From assembly GCA_035461385.1 (NCBI GenBank), contig DATHVI010000083.1:1-38039 (forward strand): a stretch of 38,039 nt of DNA, given 5' to 3'. The notes under the pieces are model-generated. The model saw only the letters and a program-made list of their open reading frames with translations, ran no database searches and was not told the DNA's origin. The stretch is from DATHVI01 sp035461385. GTDB taxonomy: Bacteria; Actinomycetota; Thermoleophilia; Solirubrobacterales; 70-9. The stretch's first letter is position 1; every line of letters begins with the position of its first letter. Position numbers and translations under genes: made by a program. This document shows, in pieces, positions 16,669-25,059 of this stretch.

Positions 16669-19600
16669 CTACTCCGTCGAGATGTTCGGGTCGGCCTGGA
16701 CCGAGTGCGGGACGATCATCAGGAAGCTGTCGCCGGCGCTGGCCGCCAGGGCCTGGATCCGGTCGGCCTCGTCATCCTGGCTCGTTGCCCGCAGCTCCTC
16801 GGCGTAGTGGCCGAGGAGATCCTCGACGTCGAGGACACCCTCGGGGTCGAGCTCGGCGAGGTCGACCTTCGCGCCCTCGCCGAGCCGGCGCTCGATCGCC
16901 GCGCGGTCGAGGTTCCACTCCGGGTTGACGCGTACGTAGACGCGGCCACCGGTCATCCCGGCACATGCCCACGGCCCGATATCGCCGAGGACCATTGCCC
17001 GGCCCGAGGTCATGTACTCGAACGCGAACCCCTTCGCGTTCGCGCGGTCGGCGATGCAGCCGCGGGAGTCGTCGAGCGGCTCGGCGGGCTCGCCGGCGAG
17101 GACGACGTCGGCGCCTGAGAGGCGGATGCAGAACCGCGAGTCGGCCGAGCCCTGGACGAACAGGCGGCCGCGCTGGGCGCCGTAGGCGAACGACTTCCCG
17201 ACCGAGCCGTTGACGCGCTTGCCGTCGCGGTTCGTGCCCTTGAGGATCGCCACCGTGCCACCGAGCATCGTCTTGCCGACGCCGTCCTGGGCGCCGCCCT
17301 CGACCCGGATGTGGAGGCCCCAGGCATTGAACGCGCCGAAGCCCTGGCCGGCGACCGAGCCGCCGTTGAAGCTCAGCTCCGCGAGCACGTCCTCGGAGCC
17401 CTCGGGGGCGCCCTCGTAGATCCGCGCGCGCGAGATCGCACCCGCGAGCTCGGTGCCGAGGACGCGGTCGTTGGCGTCGGTCACCCGCGGGAACTCGAGC
17501 CTGACTTTGGAGTCCGGCGCGACCGTCGAGCTGATTCGCTCCGCGAGCCTCGCGATCTGCGCCGAGGCCTGCTTCGCCTCCATCCGGATCGGCCGCGCTC
17601 GCACCAGCCCCGCCTCGGCCCGCGCCTCGGCGGCGACCAGCTCCTCGTCGGCGACCGGCGCGGGGAGGTCGTCGGGCTCGAGGTCGAGGTACTCCTCGAG
17701 CGGCGTGATCAGCTCGGCGAGGTCGAGCCGCTCCTCGTAGGCGATCTGCTCGAGCAGGTCGTAGCGGCCGACCAGGTCCTGTGTGCGCTCGTAGCCGAGC
17801 TTCGCGGTCAGCTCCTTGACCTCCTCGCCCATCGACTGGAAGAAGCGGGCGCAGCTCTCCGACGCCGAGCCGACGGCTTGCGGGGTGAACTTCTTCAGCC
17901 CGTGCTCCTGGGCCTGCTCGACGGTCTCGATCTGGGTCGCGATCCCGACGTGGCAGGTGTCGAGCTGGCAGCCGCGACAGATCGTGCAGCCGAGCGAGAC
18001 CATCGCCAGGGTTCCGAACGCGACCCGGTTCGCGCCCATGCAGATCAGCTTCAGGACATCGTGGGCGTGGCGGTAGCCGCCGTCGGCCCAGATCTCGACC
18101 CGGTTGCGGATCCCGGCCTCCATCAGCGCCCGGTGGACGAGCCGGGTGCCGATGTCCGAGGGCAGGCCGACGTGGCGGAGCGCGTGCTGGCGGGCGGCGC
18201 CGGTGCCGCCCTCGAAGCCCGAGAGGGTGATGATGTCGGCTCCGGCCTTCGCGATCCCGAGTCCGATCGTGCCGATGTTCGGGACCACCGGGACCTTGAC
18301 CGAGACGCGAAGGTCCGGATTGACCGTCTTCAGCTCGTCGATCAGCTCGGCGAGGTCCTCGATCGAGTAGAGGTCGTGGTTGTTCGAGGGCGAGATCAGA
18401 TCGGTCCCCGGCGAGGCGTTGCGCGCCTGGGCGACCTTCTCGGACACCTTCTTGCCCGGCAGGTGCCCGCCCTCGCCCGGCTTCGCGCCCTGGCCGATCT
18501 TGATCTCGGCGACGTAAGACGAGTTCAGCATCTCGGCCGAGACGCCGAACCGGCCCGAGGCGACCTGCTGGCCGCGCCACTTGCGGTAGCGGCCGTACAT
18601 GTCCTGGATCTCGCCCCCCTCGCCGTTGATGCAGAGGATGTTGATCGCCTTCGCCGCCTCGGCATAGGCGCGGAACGCCGGCTCCGACTGCGAACCGAAG
18701 CTCATCGACGAGATCACGAGCGGGTAGTCGTGGTGGCCGACCCCGGCGTCGACGCCCTCGGGGGCGACCGGCTCGCGATCGCTTCGCAGCGTCATGATGT
18801 GGCGCATCGAGATCGGGCTCTGCTGCTCGAGGTCACGGACCTTCTGCGAGTAGTCCTCGTACGAGGAGGTGCCGTTCGCGGCCGCGATCGCGGCCTTGTA
18901 GACCTTCGGGTAGAAGCGGAACGTCTTCGCCGGCTTCGCCGGCTCGTCGTCGCGCAGCAGCGCGAAGCGCGCATCCGAGTCGGCGTCGAGGTCGGCGAAT
19001 CCGACCCCGCCGCGCTCGGATGCCGCGAACGCCTCGGTCTGGAAGATCTCGGCGAGCTCGGGCTTGACGCCGATCGACGAGAACTGGCGGGCGTAGCCGC
19101 GGACCTCGTGGATCCCGATCGTCGAGATCACCTTCTCGATCCCCTTGCGGAGCGCCGAGCAGATGTTGTCGACGTCCTGGGCGTAGTCGTCGACGCAGAC
19201 GACCTCGAGCAGCACGTACGGGCAGACCCCGTTGGCGCCGAGCCCGAGCGCGAGGACGACGTCGTGGACGTTGCGGATCGCAGCCGAACGCAGCACGATC
19301 GCGCACCGCCGGCGCAGGTTGTCCTCGCCGGGCTCGGTTCGGAACTGCTTCAGCGCCTGGTCGACCGCCGACATCGCGAGGTGCGGGTCGAGGTAGCGGC
19401 GCTCTCCGTCGTGGACCGTGCGATCGGTGAGCACGAGCAGCTCGGCGCCGTCGCGGACGCGCTTCACCGCCTCCTGGCGGAGCCGCTCGATCGCCCCCTG
19501 CGTGGTCTCGGACTCGAGCAGGGCGATGTCGATCGCCGCCGCCCGGTCGCGGAACTCCTCCCATAGGTCCTCGAGCAGGTAGGTCCGCTGGTTGCGCGCG

Positions 19601-21378
19601 ATCTCGCGGTAGGTGGCGTCGGAGAGCGGCGCGAGATCGTGATGCCCGCCGAGGATGACCGGGAACGACGTCTCGACCGTGCCCGTGTCCTCACCCGGGG
19701 CGTCGAGTGAGGGCCGGCGGCCGAAGACGGCGCGGGTCGAGAAGTGCTCGATCTCGCGCTCGCGGTCGATCGCGGGATTGGTGACCACGGCGACCGTCTC
19801 CTTGAAGTAGTCGGCGAGGTTCTGGCGCTCGGGCGAGAGCGCGGCGAGCGGCCCGTCATAGCCGAGCGAGCCGATCGGCTCGGCGCCGTTCGAGGCCATC
19901 TGCTGGCAGAGCTTGACGTCGTCGCGCTGCCAGCCGAACGCCGCGAGGACGTCGTCGGACACCTTCACCGGCTCGGCCGGCCCGGCCGAGGTGTAGCCGG
20001 GGATGTCGGCGCCTTTGAGCGGCCCCCCGGTCTCGAGCGCGCGCTCGTAGCCCGCGGCGCGCTCGGCGCCGGCTCGCCCGAGCCAGCGCTCGGCGACCAG
20101 CCGCTGCATCTCCCAGTGCCCGTAGAGCCGCGAGTGATGCGCCTCGCGGTCGATCGTGACCAGGAACTTCTCCCCCGGCCCGAGCGGCAGCGGCTCGGAG
20201 ACCATCTCACCGACGCCGACGACGCCGGGCTCGGAGCTGAAGATGTAGTCGTCCGGGGTCTCGACCTTCCACAGCGGCCGCAGCCCGAGCGCGTCGGCTG
20301 AGAACACGCACTCGTCGTCGTGCCGCGAGATCAGCGCGACCGGGCCCTGGGCGAACGGCCCGAGCGCCTGGCGTAGGTACATGTAGAAGCCGTGGAGCTC
20401 GTCGGGCAACGAGCGCACCTCGTCGACGATCGGCGGGACGACGAGCTCCATCGCCTCGAGCAGCGACAGCCCGCGCTTGCGGATCAGGGTGTCGACGGCG
20501 CGGTTGAGGTCCTGGGAGTCGGACGAGCCGGGCTGGATCGGAACCCCGAGCATCTTCGCCTCCTGGCGGAGCTGCTCGATCGTGTTGATCTCGCCGTTGT
20601 GGCCGAGGACCGAGAACGGCTGCACCCGCTTGAACGACGGCCAGGTGTTGGTCGAGTAGCGATTGTGGCCGAAGCAGCCGACGGTCTCGAAGCGCTCGTC
20701 GCGGAGGTCCGGGTAGTACTCGCCGAGCACCTTCGGCGCGCCCATCACCTTGTAGACGCAGGTGGTCGCCGAGAACGATGGGATGTGGAAGCCGAGCTTC
20801 TGCTCGAGCTCGATCATCAGGTCGAAGAGCACCGCGTCGCGGTCGTCGGCATCGGCGACGAGCCCCGCGATCTGCCAGAAGTGCGGTTCCTCCTCGCGGG
20901 CGGTCGCGCCGAGCGCAGGCGAGTCGACGACGCCGAGCCGCTCGGCGAGGATCCGGAAGCCCGCCCGCGCGAGGATCTCGCGAGCGTCGTGGCGTTCGCG
21001 CTCGACATCCGCGGAGCGCTCGATGAAGACGTGGGCGACGGCGAACGCGTCGTCGAGCGCGAGCGCCGGGCTGTGGCCGCCGGCGCGGACCTCCTCGGCC
21101 CAGATCTTGCGCGGGATGTCGACGAGGACGCCGCAGCCGTCACCCTCACCGTCGACGTTGCCGGCGCGGTGGAGCATCTTCTGGAGGTTGGCGAGCGCAA
21201 GCGTCACCGGCTCGCGACTCGGGGTCGCGTTCTTTCGCACCGAGGCGTAGATCGCGCACGCATCGCGATCCTCCACCGACGGCGGCGAGACCCTGGGCCT
21301 CCAGGGAAGGTGCGGCGAGAAGCGCCGCGGAGCCTGCGAATCTTGCCCCGCGGGGCTATGGACGGACGAGGGATGCAT
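16669..21378 (-). CDS. gltB: glutamate synthase, large subunit
   Basis: A 1569-residue protein making glutamate from glutamine and 2-oxoglutarate. The ATG at 21378 is preceded by GGGAGG, better than the upstream in-frame ATG at 21417. The glutaminase domain should begin at C41 (DACAIYASV) after removal of a 40-residue propeptide; HRAGNVDGEGDGCGVL follows. The central domain, the FMN-binding TIM barrel (SAEMLNSSYVAEIKIGQGAKPGEGGHLPG) and the C-terminal beta-helix are present. C1131, C1137 and C1142 (spacing x5 and x4) are the 3Fe-4S ligands. The DACAIYA start differs from the usual CGVGF and marks the subfamily seen in several Gram-positive lineages. The small subunit gltD is not in the window. 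Confidence 0.96.
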   Translation of the reverse strand: MHPSSVHSPAGQDSQAPRRFSPHLPWRPRVSPPSVEDRDACAIYASVRKNATPSREPVTLALANLQKMLHRAGNVDGEGDGCGVLVDIPRKIWAEEVRAGGHSPALALDDAFAVAHVFIERSADVERERHDAREILARAGFRILAERLGVVDSPALGATAREEEPHFWQIAGLVADADDRDAVLFDLMIELEQKLGFHIPSFSATTCVYKVMGAPKVLGEYYPDLRDERFETVGCFGHNRYSTNTWPSFKRVQPFSVLGHNGEINTIEQLRQEAKMLGVPIQPGSSDSQDLNRAVDTLIRKRGLSLLEAMELVVPPIVDEVRSLPDELHGFYMYLRQALGPFAQGPVALISRHDDECVFSADALGLRPLWKVETPDDYIFSSEPGVVGVGEMVSEPLPLGPGEKFLVTIDREAHHSRLYGHWEMQRLVAERWLGRAGAERAAGYERALETGGPLKGADIPGYTSAGPAEPVKVSDDVLAAFGWQRDDVKLCQQMASNGAEPIGSLGYDGPLAALSPERQNLADYFKETVAVVTNPAIDREREIEHFSTRAVFGRRPSLDAPGEDTGTVETSFPVILGGHHDLAPLSDATYREIARNQRTYLLEDLWEEFRDRAAAIDIALLESETTQGAIERLRQEAVKRVRDGAELLVLTDRTVHDGERRYLDPHLAMSAVDQALKQFRTEPGEDNLRRRCAIVLRSAAIRNVHDVVLALGLGANGVCPYVLLEVVCVDDYAQDVDNICSALRKGIEKVISTIGIHEVRGYARQFSSIGVKPELAEIFQTEAFAASERGGVGFADLDADSDARFALLRDDEPAKPAKTFRFYPKVYKAAIAAANGTSSYEDYSQKVRDLEQQSPISMRHIMTLRSDREPVAPEGVDAGVGHHDYPLVISSMSFGSQSEPAFRAYAEAAKAINILCINGEGGEIQDMYGRYRKWRGQQVASGRFGVSAEMLNSSYVAEIKIGQGAKPGEGGHLPGKKVSEKVAQARNASPGTDLISPSNNHDLYSIEDLAELIDELKTVNPDLRVSVKVPVVPNIGTIGLGIAKAGADIITLSGFEGGTGAARQHALRHVGLPSDIGTRLVHRALMEAGIRNRVEIWADGGYRHAHDVLKLICMGANRVAFGTLAMVSLGCTICRGCQLDTCHVGIATQIETVEQAQEHGLKKFTPQAVGSASESCARFFQSMGEEVKELTAKLGYERTQDLVGRYDLLEQIAYEERLDLAELITPLEEYLDLEPDDLPAPVADEELVAAEARAEAGLVRARPIRMEAKQASAQIARLAERISSTVAPDSKVRLEFPRVTDANDRVLGTELAGAISRARIYEGAPEGSEDVLAELSFNGGSVAGQGFGAFNAWGLHIRVEGGAQDGVGKTMLGGTVAILKGTNRDGKRVNGSVGKSFAYGAQRGRLFVQGSADSRFCIRLSGADVVLAGEPAEPLDDSRGCIADRANAKGFAFEYMTSGRAMVLGDIGPWACAGMTGGRVYVRVNPEWNLDRAAIERRLGEGAKVDLAELDPEGVLDVEDLLGHYAEELRATSQDDEADRIQALAASAGDSFLMIVPHSVQADPNISTE

Positions 21379-21441
21379 CTGGACCTCCCGGGTTCCGTGC
21401 CTTCTTCGAGTGGGCACGCGACGGGCAGCGACGGAGCGGCA

Positions 21442-21447
21442 AGTATA
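21442..21447 (-). promoter_or_regulatory. candidate -10 element for gltB
   Basis: TATACT on the minus strand, 63 bases before the gltB ATG, in an otherwise GC-rich spacer. No good -35 hexamer is seen at 16-18 bases upstream, which is common in high-GC actinobacteria. Confidence 0.35.
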
Positions 21448-21513
21448 GAGCCGCAGCGGGCGTCTGGACGAGCCACGCGATCACTCCTCGCGATGCGGGA
21501 TCGGCTCCCGAAG

Positions 21514-21519
21514 TAGGAT
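21514..21519 (+). promoter_or_regulatory. candidate -10 element for a leaderless ParA transcript
   Basis: TAGGAT ends 6 bases before the GTG start of the ParA gene, and no Shine-Dalgarno sequence lies between. The spacing places the transcription start at the initiation codon. No clear -35 hexamer is seen. Confidence 0.35.
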
Positions 21520-21525
21520 CGCCCG

Positions 21526-22305
21526 GTGGCAGAGACGATCGCGATCCTCTCGCAGAAGGGCGGCACCGGGAAGACGACGATGGTGCGGACGCTGACCGAC
21601 GTCTTCACCCGGATCGGGCTCGACGTGGTCGCGGTCGACGCCGACCCGCAGGGGAACCTCTCCGACTACTTCGACGTCGACCACGACGCCTCCCCCACCC
21701 TCGGCGACGTGCTCCAGGCCCAGGCGCGCGCGGCGGACGCCGTCCACGGGCGGGTGCTCCCGGCCAACCTCAGCCTCGCCGAGGCCGAGCTGGCGCTCGC
21801 CGGCAAGATCGGGCGCGAGGTGACGCTGCGCCACGCGCTGATGGACCTCAAGCGCCACTGCGACCTGATCCTGATCGACTGCCCGCCGACGCTCGGGCTG
21901 CTGACCGTGAATGCGCTCGTCGCCGCCGACCGGGCGATCCTCTCGACCGAGGCCCAGTACTTCTCCCTCCAGGGCGTCGAGCAGGCGATGGAGGTGGTGA
22001 CGATCACCCACGACTCGCTCAACCCGAGCCTCGAGCTCCTCGGCGTCGTCCTCAACATCGCCAACATGCGCACCCGCCACGCCCGCGAAACCCTCGAGGC
22101 GCTCCGAGAGCGGTTCGGCGCCGCCGTGTTCGAGTCCGTGATCCGCCAGTCGATCGCCTACGCCGAGTCGGCCGAGCGCGCGGTCTCGATCCTCGACTAC
22201 CGCCCCGACCGCGGCGCCGACTACCTCTCCCTCGCGCGCGAGATCCTCGAGCGCCTCGAGCGCCCGGATCTGCTGCCCGCGCTCGAGGCGCTCAACCGCA
22301 CCTGA
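21526..22305 (+). CDS. ParA/Soj-family partition ATPase (orphan)
   Basis: A 259-residue deviant-Walker ATPase. The P-loop is QKGGTGKTT (residues 10-18) with the signature first lysine K11, followed by VDADPQGNLSDYF (switch I region) and LILIDCPPTLGLLTVNAL (Walker B). The length and motifs match chromosomal ParA/Soj. ParA proteins bind DNA non-specifically and move ParB-bound cargo. No ParB lies next to it, and the neighbours are metabolic, so it may be a second ParA-like protein positioning other cargo. The GTG start at 21526 lacks a ribosome-binding site and follows a possible leaderless promoter. Confidence 0.9.
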   Translation: MAETIAILSQKGGTGKTTMVRTLTDVFTRIGLDVVAVDADPQGNLSDYFDVDHDASPTLGDVLQAQARAADAVHGRVLPANLSLAEAELALAGKIGREVTLRHALMDLKRHCDLILIDCPPTLGLLTVNALVAADRAILSTEAQYFSLQGVEQAMEVVTITHDSLNPSLELLGVVLNIANMRTRHARETLEALRERFGAAVFESVIRQSIAYAESAERAVSILDYRPDRGADYLSLAREILERLERPDLLPALEALNRT

Positions 22306-22319
22306 GCCCCCCGGGGGGC
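22306..22319 (+). terminator. G/C palindrome after the ParA gene
   Basis: A 14-base perfect palindrome of six C and six G flanked by G and C, starting directly after the ParA stop codon. It has no loop bases and no T-tract, so its role as a terminator is doubtful. Confidence 0.25.
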
Positions 22320-22326
22320 GAACCGG

Positions 22327-22378
22327 GGACGACTGGTCACTTGTCTAGTCCATGGACTCGAAAACCGACCAGTCGTCC
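22327..22378. promoter_or_regulatory. 52-nt symmetric two-tier dyad centred on the start codon of the AbiEi/DUF559 gene
   Basis: Outer arms GGACGACTGGTC (22327-22338) and GACCAGTCGTCC (22367-22378) are perfect 12-base inverted repeats. Between them, after 8-base spacers on both sides, lies the perfect palindrome AGTCCATGGACT (22347-22358). Everything is centred at 22352.5, inside the ATG at 22352. AbiEi-type proteins are known to bind inverted repeats and repress their own promoter, so I propose an autoregulatory operator; an mRNA hairpin hiding the start codon is the alternative. Confidence 0.6.
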
Positions 22379-23269
22379 GCGCGAGCATGGGCGCTCGCGC
22401 GGTCGCAGCATTGGGTGGTAGCGCGGGGGCAGCTACTGGAGCTCGGGTTTCACTCGAAGGCGATCGAGCACCGTCTGCGCCGGGGGCGCCTCCACAGGAC
22501 CCGCTGGCGGGGCGTCTACGCGGTCGGTCGACGAGAGCCCGATCGATTCGGAACCTGGATGGCGGCGCTGCTCGCCGCCGGCGAGGGCGCGGTCCTCTCC
22601 CACGCGACCGCCGCGGGGCTCTGGGAGCTCCTCACGAGCCGCATCGACCTCGTCGAAGTCTCCGTACCCGCCCACCGGCGCCCGCGGCTTCCCTCGGTCC
22701 GCGTTCACCGACGAGCGGACCTCGGCTCCGTTGGCACCACCGTTCACCGGGGCATCCTCGTCACCACCCCGATCCAGACCATCATCGACGTCGCTCCGTC
22801 TTCAAGCACCGCGGCCCTCGAGCGGGCGATCAACGAGGCGGACAAGCGTGACCTCGTCGACCCCGAGACCTTGCGCGCCGCACTCCTCGAGCGCAGTGGT
22901 GAGCGCGGCGTGGCGATCGTCCGAGCACTCATCGACCGCCCGACGTTCGCTCTTACCGACTCCGAGCTCGAGCGGCGGTTCCTCCCGCTCGCGCTCGGGG
23001 CCGGGCTGCCGGTGCCGCAGACCCAGGCGCGGGTCAACGGCTTCCGGGTCGACTTCTTCTGGCCCGAGCTCGGGATCGTCGTCGAAACGGACGGGTTGCG
23101 CTACCACCGCACAGCCGAGCAGCAGGCCTTCGACCGGCGCCGCGATCAAATCCACGTAGCGGCCGGCCTGACCCCGCTCCGATTCACGCATCCGCAGGTC
23201 GCCTTAGAGCCGAAGCAGGTGGTCGCGACGCTGCGGCGCGTCGCCGAGCGCCTGGCCGCGACGGCCTGA
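22352..23269 (+). CDS. AbiEi-like winged-helix domain fused to DUF559 (Vsr-like PD-(D/E)XK) nuclease domain
   Basis: A 305-residue protein. Residues 10-60 (ALARSQHWVVARGQLLELGF, then AIEHRLRRGRLHRTRWRGVY) match the AbiEi-type antitoxin winged helix-turn-helix. The C-terminal domain is DUF559-like: E205 in TDSELERRF, D234 in GFRVDFFWP, and E245 and D247 in GIVVETDGLRYH, followed by DRRRDQIHVAAG. These acidic residues match the Vsr/restriction-endonuclease-like active site. No AbiEii toxin gene is adjacent, so it is not a standard type IV toxin-antitoxin pair. Such fusions are common and unexplained in actinobacteria; a role in DNA processing or defence is inference. The ATG lies within a symmetric dyad that may serve as its own operator. 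Confidence 0.82.
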   Translation: MDSKTDQSSARAWALARSQHWVVARGQLLELGFHSKAIEHRLRRGRLHRTRWRGVYAVGRREPDRFGTWMAALLAAGEGAVLSHATAAGLWELLTSRIDLVEVSVPAHRRPRLPSVRVHRRADLGSVGTTVHRGILVTTPIQTIIDVAPSSSTAALERAINEADKRDLVDPETLRAALLERSGERGVAIVRALIDRPTFALTDSELERRFLPLALGAGLPVPQTQARVNGFRVDFFWPELGIVVETDGLRYHRTAEQQAFDRRRDQIHVAAGLTPLRFTHPQVALEPKQVVATLRRVAERLAATA

Positions 23270-23279
23270 GCCCGCAGCC

Positions 23280-24167
23280 TCAGAGCTCCGGGACGTCCGC
23301 GCCCTGCGGGGTGAAGGGAACGCGGAGGACCTCGGCCCAGTCGCCGACCGCCGCCTCGGCCGCGGCGGCGACCTTGCCGGTGTCCTGCCAGAAGCACCAC
23401 AGCAGCACCGTCGGGCCGGCGCCGGAGATCGTCGCCCCGAGGGCGCCGAAGTCGCGGGCGCGCTCGACGAAGTCCATCGAGCGCTCATACAGGCCGCGGC
23501 GGGCCGGCTGGTGGAGGCGGTCCTCGAGGCCGCGGGCGATCAGGGTGAGGTCGGAGCGCTCGATGCCGAGCACGAGCTGCGAGGCGGCGGCGACGTTCGC
23601 GACCGCGTCGGCGACATCGATCACGGCCGGCATCGCGGCGCGGGCGTCCGTGGTCGGAACCTCGTCGGCGGGGACGACGACGACCGCCTCGACGCCCTGG
23701 GGCGGGTCGAGGCGGACGGGCGCGGGGCGGCTGCCGGCTCCGTCGGCGGAGGGGCAGAGGACGAAGCCGCCGTAGAGCGCCGCGCCGACGTTGTCGGGGT
23801 GGCCCTCGAGCTCGACCGCGCGCGCGTAGACGTCGTCGGACCCGAGGCCGAGCTCGTACATGTGGTCGGCGGCGAGCAGGCCGGCGACGATCGCGGCCGC
23901 GCTCGACCCCAGCCCGCGCGCGAGCGGGATCTCGCTGCGGACCTCGAACCGCAGCCGGTCGACCGGATGGAGGCTCTCGAACGCCCGCACGCAGAGATTC
24001 GAGCGGTCGGCGGGGAGCCCTTCGCCGCCCGGGTCGATGCCGAACTCCCCCGCCTCGGTCACCTCGAGCTCGAGCTGCAGCGACAGCGCCGCCGCGAGCA
24101 CGTCGTACCCGGGCCCGAGGTTCGCCGACGTCGCCGGCACGCGGACGAGCCGGCGCCGTTCGGTCAT
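23280..24167 (-). CDS. thrB: homoserine kinase
   Basis: A 295-residue GHMP kinase that phosphorylates homoserine in threonine synthesis. The N-terminal VRVPATSANLGPGYDVL is the characteristic homoserine-kinase start, PLARGLGSSAAAI (81-93) is the ATP-binding GHMP loop, and GALGATISGAGPTVLL is the C-terminal GHMP motif. The ATG at 24167 follows the previous gene's stop with one base between (TGAGATG), indicating coupled translation. No homoserine dehydrogenase or threonine synthase is in the window. Confidence 0.93.
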   Translation of the reverse strand: MTERRRLVRVPATSANLGPGYDVLAAALSLQLELEVTEAGEFGIDPGGEGLPADRSNLCVRAFESLHPVDRLRFEVRSEIPLARGLGSSAAAIVAGLLAADHMYELGLGSDDVYARAVELEGHPDNVGAALYGGFVLCPSADGAGSRPAPVRLDPPQGVEAVVVVPADEVPTTDARAAMPAVIDVADAVANVAAASQLVLGIERSDLTLIARGLEDRLHQPARRGLYERSMDFVERARDFGALGATISGAGPTVLLWCFWQDTGKVAAAAEAAVGDWAEVLRVPFTPQGADVPEL

Positions 24168-24168
24168 C

Positions 24169-24711
24169 TCACTGCTTCCACTTGATCGTGCAGCCGACCG
24201 GGTCGGTGCTCGGACGCTCGGGCTCGGCGCCGGCGAGGATTGCGTCGAGGGCGTCGCGAACCCAGCCGGCGTCGAGGTTCGGGTCCATGTGGTCGGCATC
24301 GGGTGCGCCCTCGTAGCGGACCCGGCCCTCGGCGTCGACGACGTAGACGTGCGGCGTCGTCTGCGCGTTCCAGGCGCGAGCGGCGTCCTGGCTCGCGTCG
24401 TGGAGGTAGGGGAACGGCCAATCCTCGGCGGCGACCCGCTCGCGCATCGCCTCGAGCGAATCGAGCGGATAGCGCTCGGGGTCGTTCGAGTTGACCGCGA
24501 GGAAGCGGACGCCGCGATCCGCGTAGTCGCGGGCCGCGGCGACGAGGCGGTCGTGCCAGCCGAGGGCGTACGGGCAGTGGTTGCAGGTCCAGATCACCAC
24601 CGTCGCCGGCGCCTCGCCGGGGCCGGGGAGCGCGTGCGTCGCGCCGTCGGTGTCCGGGAGCTCCAGCGGCGGCGCCGCCTGGCCGACCATCGTCGCGGTT
24701 CCGGTTGCCAT
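24169..24711 (-). CDS. thioredoxin-fold redoxin with CNHC motif
   Basis: A 180-residue AhpC/TlpA-type thioredoxin-fold protein without a signal peptide. The redox motif is C43-N-H-C46 in WTCNHCPYALGWHDR, with the cis-proline segment AQTTPHVYVVDAEGRVRYEG and the helix YADRGVRFLAVNSND typical of this redoxin family. It is likely a cytosolic thiol oxidoreductase or peroxidase; the partner is unknown. It starts 5 bases after the preceding thioredoxin-like gene and ends one base before thrB. Confidence 0.85.
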   Translation of the reverse strand: MATGTATMVGQAAPPLELPDTDGATHALPGPGEAPATVVIWTCNHCPYALGWHDRLVAAARDYADRGVRFLAVNSNDPERYPLDSLEAMRERVAAEDWPFPYLHDASQDAARAWNAQTTPHVYVVDAEGRVRYEGAPDADHMDPNLDAGWVRDALDAILAGAEPERPSTDPVGCTIKWKQ

Positions 24712-24716
24712 TCCGA

Positions 24717-25049
24717 TCAGCCTCCTTCGGTCGCCTCCAACAGCGCCTCGCGGACGTCGGCGGGATCGGGAACCGGGGAGATCCGACCGTCGCGCAGGCG
24801 GTAGACGCGGCAGGTTAGCCCGATCGGCTCGCCGCCCGGGTCCTGCACGTCGCGGCCGTCGATCCTGATCGTCGGCGAGCCGACGAACGCCTCCCGCTCG
24901 GCCTCGCCGTCGGTCTCGACGGCGCGAACCTCGACCGCTCCGGGATCGAGGCCGACCTCGCGCATCTCGTCGCGCAGGGTCGCGAGCGCCTCGTCGGTCG
25001 ACGGGCAGCCGCTCCACCACAGCAACTCCACCTTGGGCGTCGGGGACAC
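24717..25049 (-). CDS. small thioredoxin-like protein
   Basis: A 110-residue protein from a GTG at 25049. VELLWWSGCPSTDEALATL carries C15 at the position of the thioredoxin nucleophile but with no second active-site Cys, and a later C80 lies in GLTCRVYR. FVGSPTIRIDGRDVQDPG is the cis-proline strand seen in small thioredoxin-like proteins of actinobacteria, often found near mercury or redox genes. The reaction is unknown. The close spacing to the next redoxin and the upstream nucleotidyltransferase indicates one operon. Confidence 0.75.
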   Translation of the reverse strand: MSPTPKVELLWWSGCPSTDEALATLRDEMREVGLDPGAVEVRAVETDGEAEREAFVGSPTIRIDGRDVQDPGGEPIGLTCRVYRLRDGRISPVPDPADVREALLEATEGG

Positions 25050-25059
25050 GCTCTCAAAG

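Noticed and set aside
22327..22378. Terminal inverted repeats of a miniature transposon
   Set aside because: The arms enclose only 28 bases with a centred palindrome over a start codon, and no flanking target duplication is visible; an operator or hairpin explains it better.
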